Assembly: GCF_947623445.1 (NCBI RefSeq) | Contig: NC_135248.1 | Location: 1,116,001 to 1,180,000, forward strand | DNA length: 64,000 bases | Reading direction: 5' to 3' | Origin: Clavelina lepadiformis | Taxonomy: Eukaryota; Chordata; Ascidiacea; Aplousobranchia; Clavelinidae | Shown here: positions 25,601 to 38,100 of the stretch, piece by piece | Layout of the letters: the number at the start of each line of letters is the position of its first letter | How positions within the stretch are numbered: position 1 is the first letter of the stretch | Notes under the pieces: model-generated | What the model was told of the DNA's origin: nothing | The model's input: only the letters and a program-made list of their open reading frames with translations | The model's database searches: none | Translations under genes and position numbers: made by a program

Positions 25601-28600
25601 ATCGTTATCATAAGAGCTCTCATTTAGGCGAAGTGCTTTCGCATTGTCCCCGTGAATGGAGTGGTAGGATGTTTGCAGAGGAAGCCATTCTCCTCTCTCG
25701 ATGCTTTCATTATAAAATTTATCAGTCATAATTTTTAGCTGGAATAGGAACGCCCGTCGTAAGCAAATAAGCCGCCGCCTAACCCGTTGAACTTTATCAT
25801 AATCTATGGTTTTAAAGCAGCATCAAAGTTGTCGGTTTTGTGGTCTGTCGGTAACGAAAAACTTTTTAACTTCTTCGACTAAGGGTAATTTTTCTTGTTG
25901 TTACGTCATTCTGAAGTCATAATCGCAGCTGCGATGACAAGCGCTAAAATTTTTGACAAGTTGTTTTCGCTTCAACTAATTTAGTGCTCCTTCGTCTATT
26001 TAAGTCTGGCTTGAGTGAACAATTTTCCTGAAGCCCACCATGGTCTTGAATATGGAGCAAACGTTTTACTGTAAGTTCAATACTAGCAACACCAGCAACA
26101 CCAGCAAGCTTCTTTCAACCATGGAAAGGTTCGAATCCGCAGTTTGGTGAAATTCTGGCAATTCCTGAGGCAATTGACCTTTGACCTTTGCTCATCGTGG
26201 GAAATTTTTGGATAAAAATTAACTTTTACACAAAGAGTAGGGACTTTATTCGCAATAAGTCACTTATTGTTTGTAGCCCGACACCCGTCGCGATTTATTT
26301 TTGTCTTGCGTTCGTACAAAAACAAATTTATTTCTTCACGGCTTAATGAAAATGAATAAAGACCACTTGTCATTTGTTAATCGCGCCATGTATTGTGACG
26401 TCGTAAAGCAATGATGACAAAGCGGGGACTGACCGGGAAACTTTTATTTGGGTTTTAGCAAAGTTGGATTCACTTCCACCTTTAATAATAATGTTCAATT
26501 GTAGTATTGTATTATGACGTATTGTTGCGTAACAATTAATAAACAATGACTCCGCGATCGCGAGTCGCGCAGAAAGTGTGACGCACGTTAAGAGCTGACG
26601 GTGAAAAATTGGTCAGAGATTTGACGTCCTTTCCAGAGTTATATACATTTTTGTGGACAAAATGGACGTTCGGCAGTTGGCTGGCAATCAACATACCTAC
26701 AGCCTCCGCCTCCAGAACACGGTGCGCTGGTAAACAAGAGAATATTTAATCATCGTTTGAGATGTCTATGAGAGGGCAATTAGCCGACCGATTCGCGATA
26801 ACTGTTGTTTGCAGTGCCCGTTACCAAGAAGCAGTTAAACAGGATAATCGAACCTTGTTTGTCAATCCTCCATCGCGTTTGTTTTGTTCTAGAAGCGACT
26901 AAACGCCGCCGCTCGTCTTGTGCTGTCACCGTTAAACTTTGTACCTGCAATGACCAGTCACAAATCATGCCGCGCTATTTTGCGGAATTGCCATATATGT
27001 TCCGCTTTCCCGCGTAAATAATTCAAAGTTCGCATGAAAGAGGTCATTGACCTCTCTCTCAACGCATCTGTGATACTTTCAATCACGTAGCCGTCTTCCA
27101 CAGCAGACACGGTCATAGTGACGTAACATACGACGTCTTGTCAGACGTAATGAGTTCACAAGGATAAGTTAAATTTTGACAGCAGTAGGCTATAGTTAAA
27201 GATCTGTTAAAATTTAGCCCGGGCAGTGAAATATTAACGCCATGTAAAAGGAATTGTAAATACCTCAAGTGAATCATTGGCCAGAATATGTAAACCACTT
27301 TTTTTATCAAACGTTATCCAACTACAGCCTGACACAGACGCTTTCCACTTCCCTGCAGGATGGAATGCATTCTAGCAGTGGAACAGGTTGCTTGCTTCGT
27401 TTTGGAACAGAGGAGAATTTTTACTCAGTCACTTGTTGAAAATTCGCTCCAGTTATTCTGTTGCTGTAGGTTGCCAGCAGCCTGACATAACTTTCAACTT
27501 ATATGAAGAATATGGAAGGGCTCAATGAAATTTCCCAAAAAATTTGAATAAGCGACTAGGTTCGATCCTGACCGTGAACGGGGTTAAATAGTTCATAGGT
27601 AAAAAGTAGCAGTTTCGAGTTGAAGCGAAAAACGATAAGCTCTGTAGCAACTTAAGTTTGATATTCAGATGCTTGACGAGCCGTTAAAATACCACGAAAT
27701 ACCTTACGGTTTGTTAGGTTATGAAATATTTAATGTACGGAAAATTTGTAACCCTTAAAAGTCTCTATACCAGTGTTAGAGCACGTATTTGGTCTGATGG
27801 CTTTTTGGTTCATTCCTTCTAAAACGTGTATAGTACGAATAATGTTACGGCTCGTCCATCTCTGTGTACTCGACATATGGTTGCGATTGCCAAGTCGAAT
27901 TTCTAGGACTGGTAAACAGAGGTTTCGTGTCATTGACACCATCTTTATTTGTTCGTTTGTGACGTAACAGATAAGTCGTCGTTTTAAAGGCAAACTAAAA
28001 ATAGAAAACAAATAAAAGTGAAATCGTTCTCTGGGAGCATTTCCAGGTTATGGACACTTTTTCTTGAAACGCGAACAGATAAAAATCTGCCGACACAATT
28101 ATGTCGTTAGCTGCCACGAGTTTCCAACCTTATTTCCGCGTTTCTTGAGTTTTATGGAACGTAATACAGATTTTTTAAAATTACGACTGGAAACTCTGCA
28201 CGCCGGCACTTGCCAATTTGATTAATCAGATGGCCACAGAAGAGTTTGCAGGTTGTTACAGCAACGGAAATATCATCATCATTATATTGTTGTTATAATC
28301 GATCACCGGTGGAAGGATTATTTAAAGACTTACACAATATTTATCAATTATTTCTAAATACTTGAAAAACACTTCAATTTTTTCATTTTTAGGTAAATTA
28401 GAAAACTTTATCATTGCTTTCGCTTTGCAGGGCCGACCCATGGCAGGTGGCGAAGCACATCAAGAACTACATGGGCCAACACAACATTCCCCAGCGGGAG
28501 GTCGTCGACTCCACCGGTATCTTACACATTATTACGTCACTGCGGAACCGCGATTAGTTTCGATTTGAAGTTAACACTTTCAGTTAAAGGCTAGACCTTG

Positions 28601-31600
28601 CCTTTCTATCTTGGTTTCTATTAAAGCTTTGTGTTGAAGCGATGTTCACTTTATGACTTGAATTCGTCCAATAAAGAACTTTGTGACGTCATACATAACA
28701 TTTCAGGTTTGAACCAGAGTCATCTATCGCAGCACCTTAACAAAGGGACGCCGATGAAGAACCAGAAGCGCAGTCTCCTCTATGCCTGGTGGATCAAAAA
28801 GCAAGAGGAAGTAAACGCGCGTAAGCTCAAACATACCGGACATTGCCGGACATTTCGAACAATTTAGGAAGACCGGACACTCGGTCGACATTAAACTTTC
28901 TTTCACTCCAGTGACGTCATCTCTTGTTTTATTCCAGAATTCAAGATCGCCAGCTCCGGGATGCCAACCGACCAGGTTGAGGAGGCGGCTGGTGTGAGCC
29001 TGAGGGCGAGGAGGAATAGATTTAAGTGGGGTCCGGCGTCCCAGGTAATTCCACTTTCACCCGTTTTGCGTCTTTAAACTTATTGCTGTCAAAGGTGGGT
29101 GGGATGCGATATAAAGCCGAGTTGTTTAGATTTGTTTCTAGCAATTTGGTGCAACGGCTTTATCTTTTCTCTTATTTCTATAGAATATTCTTTTTAAGTT
29201 TCTTGTCATTTATGAACTCCAGTAACTGAATTTGAATCCATCACACACCACACATGTACTAATGACATCAACATCTTACCTGAAACTGAAGGCAGTTTTA
29301 AAAATGTCTCATCAGCAATCATCGAAATACTAAACAGACACTTATACACTACCATGTAGGAAATCCTCTACCAGGCTTACGAGCGACAACGAAACCCCAC
29401 CAAGGAGGAACGGGAAAGTCTCGTTCAGGAATGCAACCGAGCCGAGTGTCTCCAAAGAGGGGTTTCCCCTTCCCATTCGAGCGGACTCGGTTCTAACTTG
29501 GTGACTGAAGTGAGTGCGTCAGATGAATAGTTAGCGCATGCGCGATTTGTACAAAGTTTGATCTAACCCCTTTGCTCGATTTAGGTTCGGGTTTACAATT
29601 GGTTCGCGAATCGTCGAAAAGAAGATGCGTTTCGTCATAAGCTCGCCTTGGACGGATATTCGGTATATTCAATGCTGGAATATTTGTGTTCACCTCAAGT
29701 AGGCGAAAAAACTTATTTTGTCTTTATTTTAGGACCAGGATGCTCCCAATCAGACGCGAATGTCGCCAGACTCCACCCAATGCCCCACCCCAACTTCGGG
29801 TGGGTTTACAAAGGGTGAGATCGCTGTGTATTTAAATCCAGGATTATCTTTTGTTTCCGTAGTTTGCTTTCATTCCCGGTCATGTTCTTTGACTAAATTT
29901 GAGTTCGAAACTTTCAGCCTTTGTTTTCTGCTTTTTCGACTTTTCCTGCTTCTATTGTAAGCTAATAAATTAAGACCTATTTTTAAGGTCGATAATTTTT
30001 TTAATTTTTGATGAAAAAACTTTACAGAAATTTGTACATAAACTTTCACTTTTAGTCGAACCGGGCCTATATCCGAGCGACCAGGGTGAGATTCGAACCC
30101 GTGACAGCGGGAAGCCTCGACTGAGTGACGGTGGTGATAGACTGGCAAGCAGCGAAAGGAACTCTGTTATAAGTTTGAAGACTGAGGCCCAATTGACTAC
30201 AGAAGAAAGAGGGGACAACGGCGGGAATTCAAGGGCTTCTTTGCGGACAAACCATGTTGCTCCTCAGGGTGAGCACCACATATCCCTGAAGTTACATTCA
30301 TTTATCAGTTCAAAGTATCTGTTTTAATTAGCAGTAATTGCACTAAAACTTAAGAACTTATGTCTGTTTCCCCACCAAGTCTCATTAACTATCAATACAT
30401 GCTTCGCTGACAGCTGTTGCACCACTTTGCTGTGGCACTTAACTTTCACAGTCTTGTACCCACAGTGCCACCATCCGGTGTTATTATCACCAACGTGCCA
30501 TTAGAAGCCGCAGACGTCAATCAGCAGTGCGAAAAATTTTCGTCGATCAGCACCTACAGCAGATTGTCAAACGTGACGTCATCAAAGGTACAATTTGATT
30601 TTGTGACATTTTTCATGAAATAACAAGACATTTTATAGAACACATCAGCTATGAATAAAACAACGTGACAGCTTACAAAAAGTGAAAGAAGATTGGTACG
30701 AGCTGGTTCAGTCCATGTTATAAAGTTTGTTTGTTTTCGTTTTCTAGATGATGCTAGGTGGCGCACTGCCGTCAGTGAACACGCTCTCGCCGGTGGTGAA
30801 TACATTTCAGATCCAACACCAAGGCCAGAATGAAAACGAGACCAGCTTGCTGGAACCTGTACAGATGCCATCGGCTCTACCGCCACACAGCGGCCTTTTT
30901 CTACCTACGGCCATATCAGGTCTCATCGCGACAGGTAAGCTTTTTAAAAATTATAAGTTAGAAAATTATATTTTGTTAACAAATCATTTAGACTAAATTT
31001 AAATAAACAACTGTTTTTAGAGTTTGTTTTCCTGGAAATTCATTCAACTTTTAAAATGAACATTAATTTCCTTCCACACTCTTTTGCATTTACCGTGCAC
31101 GCCTAAATCTATCCTTAGTACTTTTCTTTGTTAAAACAACAAAGTGATGATTGATAATGATGCCAATGTTTTGTATTAACTGTCCATTGTTTGTCGCAGC
31201 CACAAATTCCTCTGCTGTACCACACATGCCCTTGCTGACGTCACTGACCAACATCAAACAAACACAAAGTGACGTCATCGAGTCTGGTCACGTGATACAA
31301 GAGCATCCGCTAGCTGTCGCTCAACTTCACCAAAACGTCACCGGTAACTGATGACGTCATTATAACAACCATACATTCACCGAAATTATGGCTTTTCAAC
31401 TGTATTTATGACGTAGGTGGGTATGTTCATTCCGCGAGTTACCACGTGACTTCTTCCGCGGTCAAGCAAGACTTTCCTTATCAAGGGGGACTAGGCTACA
31501 GCCTGCAGGAGCAAGTCGCTTTGGCACAGGTGGGCTTTAGGCCTGAGAATGACGCATTGATTTGAAACAACGGTTACTGTGACGTTGGTGTTGTATATTT

Positions 31601-31853
31601 TCGAATATAGGATACTTCATAATACAAATTTTGTATTTTTTTGCACGCAGCGTCACAGCGAGGTTACCCATGAAGCGCCCCCAAGTGACGGTCAAACAAG
31701 TAACTCCCTCACTACAGGTTAGCGTGAAATATAAGTAATCTGTGTCAGTTTCTGTCAGTGGATGGGGTAAGTTGAAATAAAAAATTACATCACAACTAAT
31801 ACTGTTTTTTTCACAAAGGTTCGCCGTTGGTTGCATACCAGCAAAGTGCATGA
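22631..31853 (+). CDS. HNF1: HNF1 homeobox transcription factor
   Basis: Fifteen exons in phase: 22631-23151, 23254-24552, 28431-28516, 28707-28820, 28938-29044, 29360-29509, 29585-29662, 29733-29814, 30056-30268, 30466-30587, 30748-30934, 31200-31343, 31417-31529, 31651-31717, 31819-31853; about 1105 aa. Residues 47-75 ([20 protein letters not shown]...) match the HNF1 dimerisation domain. About 607-675 are the POU-specific domain ([33 protein letters not shown]). About 696-783 are the HNF1 homeodomain with its long helix 2-3 insertion ([11 protein letters not shown] ... NRAEC ... [13 protein letters not shown]). The C-terminal 320 residues are a Ser/Thr/Pro-rich activation region. Vertebrate HNF1A/B bind DNA as dimers and drive liver, gut, pancreas and kidney genes. 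Odd points: exon 2 alone adds 433 residues of Gln/His/Asn/Ser-rich linker, and exon 9 overlaps a tRNA-like repeat. The start could be the second ATG at 22646, because TTTTCAG ending at 22640 looks like an acceptor. Confidence 0.95.
22634..22640 (+). promoter_or_regulatory. Possible spliced-leader acceptor before HNF1 ATG
   Basis: TTTTCAG ends five bases before the ATG at 22646. If used as a trans-splice (or cis leader) acceptor, translation begins there and the six upstream codons are not made. Confidence 0.35.
24553..28430 (+). other. HNF1 intron 2
   Basis: A 3.9-kb intron, the longest in this gene, separates the linker exon from the POU-specific exons. No exon, gene or identifiable transposon was seen inside. 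Its length makes it a plausible site for regulatory elements. Confidence 0.6.
30056..30148 (-). repeat. tRNA-like SINE fragment overlapping HNF1 exon 9
   Basis: Read on the minus strand the sequence holds GGGTTCGAATCTCACC, a box B with its T-stem, preceded by GTGAC and followed by CTGGTCGCTCGG. On the plus strand this translates as GEIRTRD inside HNF1, and on the minus strand as CHGFESHPG; both peptides are familiar products of tRNA-derived repeats. Confidence 0.55.
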
Positions 31854-33827
31854 AGAAGTCGGAATGCGTGAATGTCTATCCCGGTCAGAGTAGCCTAATC
31901 GCTGGCTCGGTAAATCGAACCATTTTTTCGAGCTATTTACTTTCTTTTCACTGAGATTTCTGTTGATCTTTAAATAATTATTTATAATCAGCGATATTTA
32001 ATCTGCAATTTTGTGCCGCCGTGTGTGTTCCCGTTGTTGTGTGTAAGCTTTACGCAATCTTTCAATAGTGTTCTAATTCCAATTCTTAATTTCAAGTCTG
32101 CTAATCTACCTCTCCTAATTCCAAGAAGCCTGGGACAATTATTCAAGGAAAAGTCCCCACAGAGACATCATATACTATAACATAGTTGACATGAAATATT
32201 TCTTCAGACTCATGCAATAAAATCTCGACATAATCTAATTGATAACGAAATCCATTACGCTATTTCAGTTTCATTGACGTACTTACGCTTTCCCAATTCT
32301 TTGCGTTCATTGAGCTGTGTTCTTCATTTTATCAGCGCTTGGCTGGATTTCTCGCAAAGTGATCTTTCCAGAGTAATGTCTTGCTTTAAAAATCATAAAT
32401 TATCTTTTCCTAATTTAAACGCCCTGGCATTGGTCAATAAAGTGTTACTAGAATACGACCGCAATTGTTTCATAAAATTGTTGCTTTTAAATTGTCCGTT
32501 CATTTTCCTAAATAAAATAAATAAATTAACAAACAAAAATCTGAACAATCGCTTTATCCCTTTCCTGGCGTGGATTAGCACCAACCACCTCAAAACGTGT
32601 CTTTACTTCAATATTTCAACCCGGTTGAATTTTAATTTGCTTACTTGGGGAATAAGCTATTTAAGTTTAGAAACAACATAATGTAAAAAAATCAGTTTTC
32701 GAAAAAGCAGTATAGACACCAAATGCATCTTCCTCATAAATAGAAGGCTCCGCACTTATCAAGACCTCACATTTCTCGTTTTTGTACGTTACGAGCATAT
32801 TTTGTCTTGCATTAATGACCATGAAAATTATCACACATAAATTTTGGAAAAGGTGTTGATTCAACCCACCGACGATTAAGCCCAGAATGACCCAACCAAG
32901 ACCTGTGGGTTAAATGTAGTCCTTGGGTTAAGTCGTTTGGATTTTTATCTTCAGTGAGTCGAATTGAGGGGCCACTGCAGAAGCCACAAAACACCAGTAC
33001 GAAGGAAATTATAACTCTCTACCGTCACGTTATTTTCTCTTGTAGCCTGTCATGAAACTGCAAATTGTTTCCTCGACATTTGTCACCTTACTAGCCAGGT
33101 TGTGTTTAAAAAAATTAATTGGCACTCCAAAATCAAAATCAAAAATCAAAAATCAAAAATCAAAATGAGGTAAATCAAAAAAAAACTATTGAAGTATCCA
33201 ATGTGTGACCACAGCATTCAAAACTAAAACCATCTCGCTCAATCCTACTTTGAGATATGGAATCCAAAAACTGCAATGATTACGTTTCAAAAACGAAGCG
33301 CGTTTCTTGCCCCGGGCAGGGATGGTTGGAGATGCGCTCAGAAAGCTTATCACACATGAAAGCAACATGGAACAAAGGCCACACACTGATATATTTGGCT
33401 ATAAAACAAATAGCATACACGTGATAACTTAGACATCACTTAGACTTAGGCTCATAGCAATGGCTCATAGCTCGACAAATGTAACTGACTTTATAAGCGT
33501 TCACGTTTAAAAACCAACGAATCATACCACGAATAAAATGATTAAACTGGCAATATATCAAAACATAATAGAGTTTATGTAAAATTATTAGAAACAATCA
33601 TTTCGTAGCTTTACAAACAAATTCATCTGTTTAATTCAAGTTAATTTATAAGTTACACGCTCTGGAGAAAGGGGGAATAACCATAAAAGGACGAACTGGA
33701 TGATTCCAAACCAGACATTGCGGAATATGCCACAAAAACGGGGGAAAAAATCGGAAAAGTCCTTTAGCAGTGAAGATAGAAATACGCCAAATCACATTTA
33801 AACTTTCATATGAAAAACATTAAAAGT
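31854..33827. other. HNF1 3' UTR and intergenic DNA
   Basis: An AATAAA at 32216-32221, about 360 bases after the HNF1 stop, is a candidate polyadenylation signal. A 135-codon open stretch at 32274-32681 begins without ATG, is AT-rich and has no domain, so it was not called. A short AAAATC tandem lies near 33125-33170. Confidence 0.5.
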
Positions 33828-34018
33828 CCTGCTCACAAGGGGACTCGTACTTCTTGTTGCCGCTTTCAGACGGAAAGCAGACGTCAGTTTATCTTCAAAA
33901 AGGACCTCAGATTATCTTCAGTGGCGAAATTTTGTCTTTTGATAAGAAGAGTCTGATGACGTCATACCAACGACGATTCATTGAAAGACATTTGGCGTAA
34001 CGCTTTGGTAATCTGAAG
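33828..34018 (+). pseudogene. Broken inverted copy of an exon of the 35.2-47.3 kb gene
   Basis: Plus-strand copy of the minus-strand exon at 35538-35730. SYFLLPLSDG, TSVYLQ and LSFDKK appear in the original order, and the similarity continues past the donor into intron sequence (TTTGGTAAT). A frame change near the end destroys the match to DDSLEDIL. Because intron flanks are included it arose by DNA duplication with inversion, not through mRNA. It is not part of HNF1 or of the neighbour gene. Confidence 0.8.
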
Positions 34019-34362
34019 CTATATTGTCTACGTTATGCCCACAGCATCCCACAACTTTGTCGGCACGTTTGATTCGTGTAATATGTAATTTGTATTTTAT
34101 GACGTCTTATACTCTGGTTGCAGTCAGTTTTATTAATACGTCACAGACCGATAAAGAATTGAGTTATTTTTAAAAATGTTGCACGAACAAGTTTTCTAAC
34201 AGGACTTTTTACAAAAAAAAAACAAATTAGAAATTGAAGTAGAGAAAATAACTGGTTCCCCTACAAATTCGGGATAAGTTCTTGTGCAATAATGTTTTTT
34301 CGTTAACAAAAATTATTTTGTTTTTAAAAATTGTTAATCCTCCTGCCATGTGTTTTGACCGC

Positions 34363-34495
34363 AGTCTTATCAACACCCAACCCGAGCAAACATTCTCTTT
34401 CAAAACGAAGCGTTGCCTTCAACGACACCTTTGCCACTAGTGGCGCTAAACGCCAGAGCAATACAGAACTACTTGCTGTCTGTGTACTGTGTGTG
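34363..34495 (+). other. Orphan exon-like segment
   Basis: Bounded by an acceptor-like GACCGCAG and a donor-like GTGAGT (34495-34500), with two of three frames fully open (one begins SYQHPTRANILF, the other LSTPNPSKHSLSK). It could be an alternative 3' exon of HNF1, spliced from within the last coding exon, or chance. No domain is visible in either reading. Confidence 0.25.
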
Positions 34496-35162
34496 GTGAG
34501 TTTGTAGCCTGACAGAACATGACAAAGATAAATGAGATTTCAAGACAAGAGCTTTCAATGCAGACAACTTTTATTCTGTATTTTCCGCTTAAATATACGC
34601 ACTCGTGATCTTTTTCTTCTGTGAATGATCTCTTTATGTGTCCTATGATCCTGAAAAATAAAAATAAGACAAATATTAATAAATGCAGGAGACAAGTTTC
34701 AGTCGTCATCGTACTATAATGATCCGTTATTAACTTGTTAACCAAAGATGTACAATTTTATTAAGTGTGAGAAATGAAATGAAAAAGTTTAAGTGAGAAA
34801 ATCAGGAAAGAAGCGAATATATAATGATATATATAATGATCCGCTATTAACTTGTTTAAAGAAAACAAACAACTTTGTTACGTGTGAGAAATGAAATGAC
34901 AAAGTTTAAGTAAAAACATCAGTATAGAAGCTACAAAAACAAGAAACCAATTACCGTGTTTGTTCTAGTTTATCGCTACTTCTTGACTTCTGTCATTTAT
35001 GAGTCTATGAAAGACGTCATACTAGGAGCCGGGTAGCTGCTGAATGATCGGACGTAAGCATACACTCGCACTTTGTCGAATCTACGAGGAACATTTTTCT
35101 TTGTCAGTTATACGTTATTATCAACCACTGCTTTTATAAAAACGAATATCTTAACAAAAGCT

Positions 35163-38100
35163 TTACTTGGAATAATCGAGATCTTTGCAGTTTGTGCCTG
35201 ACGTGCCTCTGGCCTTTGCTACATTACACGGAAGTGAGGGAGTCTTAGGCACTGTGACGGTGTAAGTGGCGTATGGACTCTTACACATTTGACCACCGTA
35301 GAATTTTTTGGCGTCGCCTTGAAGTGTGCAAAACTTATGCCCTCCCTAAAAGATAAAAAACAAAATCAGCTTAACAATATGTTCCAACACATTGGTGTGA
35401 CTCGGTTCAACTTTCTAAATATGCGATATAATATACAAAGGCAAGACGTTGTCAAACGCGAGTTTCATCTTGTGGACGGAACGATCCTACAACGCAAACA
35501 TATTGTGGAATAACATCTGAAAATAGCTTGAAATTACCAAAGGGTTATGCAAAATGTCTTCCAATGAATCGTCGTTGACAGACGTCACCGGATCCTTTCT
35601 ATCAAAAGACATAACGTTGCCGCCGTAAATATTTTGAGGTTCTTGTTGAAGATAAACTGACGTCTTCGTTCCGTCTGAAAGCGGCAGCAAGAAGTACGAG
35701 TTGCCCATGTGAGCAACTTTTACGTAGATGCTGAAGAATACGAAAAGATCAAAACAAAAAGGAGGCAGATGTTTTGCATTGAGACATGTTCAATTGTACG
35801 CGTAGTCTTTGCATAGATTCGCGTCGATAATTTATTTTAGTTACGCAAAAGCTTCTCTCGTTTAAATGCAGTTAATTAAATTCTTTTTCCAACTTAACCA
35901 TTTCAGCACTTACTCGTCTGGAACATCCTCTGGTTGCGCAGAACCACTCAAGTCGACATACATGGATACTAGGCGACCGTTGTAACAAGAGTCACAACCC
36001 ACGCTGACAATGTTATTGGGCTCTAGATCAATGGTTATCGTAAATCTTCCGGTTTCCTCAAGGTTCTTGAATATGGCCGGCTGTTCTGTCTGTGTGTGCA
36101 CCAAAACTCAACACATTTGCAACGTTTATTGATGTAAATGTAATCTTAACTTGTTGCCAGTGACAATTGGCGTCGAATTTCTCAATTACGAAGGAGGCGA
36201 GTGGTTGACTACCAAATGGTGATTGATGCAAGTTTCTAGTGCTCCAACTCCCATACGATTAAGTTAGACTTTTACCTTATTGTATATCCGCACAACCGTG
36301 TAGGTGTGAGAATCTTCGCCAGCCGTTGTATCCAGCGTGTCAAGAAAATCTTTTCTTTCACTTTCCAGTTTTCCTTTTACTGATTGAAGATGAAAAATCC
36401 CGTTCAAAGATCCAAGATTGTTCACCATTGGCTTTAAGCACATGACAGTGCAAAGGAAAATTTAAGAATAACTTTCAACATATTTTCCCGGAAACATTAC
36501 AAAGCACAAGTGATACTTTACTGTGGTAATTATCGAACCTGATCATTTTTTTCAATTATCTAATTTGAACCGTCCCAGTGTTACTGGGTTTCGGTGCTTA
36601 CCCGGTCTGAAAATGCATTCACGTAGTCATCAAAAGCGTTAAACTTCCACAGACTCAAAAACTGGGAAGCTTTGGCAAGATCGTATAAAGAATGCATGAT
36701 CTCATCCTCTTGCTGTTGGTACAAGCTGAAACATCAACGACTGGTTATAAAGAGCAAGATAAGCTTGGCAAATATCAAGCAGCAATTAAAAAGATTTTAC
36801 TTGAAAACGTAGTCCGTGAATGTCCTTTTGATAGACATCGGTATGTTATTGATCGATGAATCGACAACTGTGACTAAGTCGGACTGTCCTTGACGAATCA
36901 TTGTAAGTCGGTCGTTGATTAGCTGATAAAATGTATCGGTTATTCAACATAATGTTTACGATATGATAGGATGTAATTTCTTGCGTCTTCGTGTTCAAGG
37001 TTTGTTAAAGTAAGTTGCTATGGTCTGAAGAAATCAAGGTCGAAAAAAGCAAGTCGAATCCAGGACCCGAAAGATTGTCAGTGATCGTGACGCGACACCT
37101 GATCGAAAGACACTTTATCGAACGACACTTAATCGAAAGACACTTTATCGAAAGACACTTAATCGAACGACACCTGATCGAAACGACACCTGATCGAAAC
37201 GACAGTTGATCGAACGACACTTTATCGAACCGAAAGTTGATCAAACGACACTTTATCGAACCGACAGTTAATCAAAACGACAGTTGATCGAACGACACTT
37301 TATCGAACCGACAGTTCCAGCAAGATTTTTGCGTGTTTCTCAAACATTGAAACAATGAGTCATTGTGATGTTCAGCTATCTGTCCATGTTTGTTTGATAA
37401 AGTTGGATTTTGTAATTTTTGAGATATTGTGATATTTATATAATTTTGCTCTCTCTCCGCATTGAAGCGTATTACTCATTTACGCACCAATAACTTGACT
37501 AAATATTCTTTTTCGTTCTCTTTTCACAGCGGGGGCGCGGCGTAACAAGAAGAATTTATAGAAATGTGTCACTTTTAGAAATACCTAATTTACACTAAAT
37601 TCACTTTCTTTAGTTTTACAATTATGATGTATACAGGAAGCCAGATGATGTTTCTACTAACCTGTAATAATCTCATCAGTCTACGACGCATAGGTTTCTA
37701 GTAATTAACGATTGCAAATGTGTGTGCGGGGTTGGCCACACCTAGTTTTTTTAGTAAAATCGCGAGCCTGGTTAGGATAGGGTTAAAAGATCCACAATTT
37801 ATCGAAACAACTGACGATATGCACTGTTAAAAGCACGACAACTGACGAAGTGCACATTTCAATCGCATTCATTTAATTACAAGTTGTGTGCAATTGCTCG
37901 AAGATAACTTTTTATGTCCATATTCGTTGAGTCATAATTTTCGACTGTGCTCTTCAGCCGTTGGTTGACAGCGTCGTAGCGCTTCTTCCGAGGTGGGCCA
38001 TCGATTCCAGCACTCAATTGCTCAATTAACATTTCGTTGGAACCTTGTTCCTGCTTAATTTTTTTGACGAGTCTGCGAAGTGTCGGATGGGATATTGAGA

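Noticed and set aside
32274-32681. 135-codon open frame after HNF1
   Set aside because: No ATG start, AT-driven composition (Leu, Asn, Phe, Lys), no domain, lies in the HNF1 3' region.
34446-34745. Minus-strand frame as last exon of the 35.2-47.3 kb gene
   Set aside because: The gene already ends in phase with a stop at 35163; the frame's hydrophobic start lies before an acceptor-like site and shows no similarity to the gene's other exons.
37015-37244. Open frames with repeating HLIERHFIER and CLSIK peptides
   Set aside because: They are translations of the short sub-repeats in the MULE arm, not a gene.
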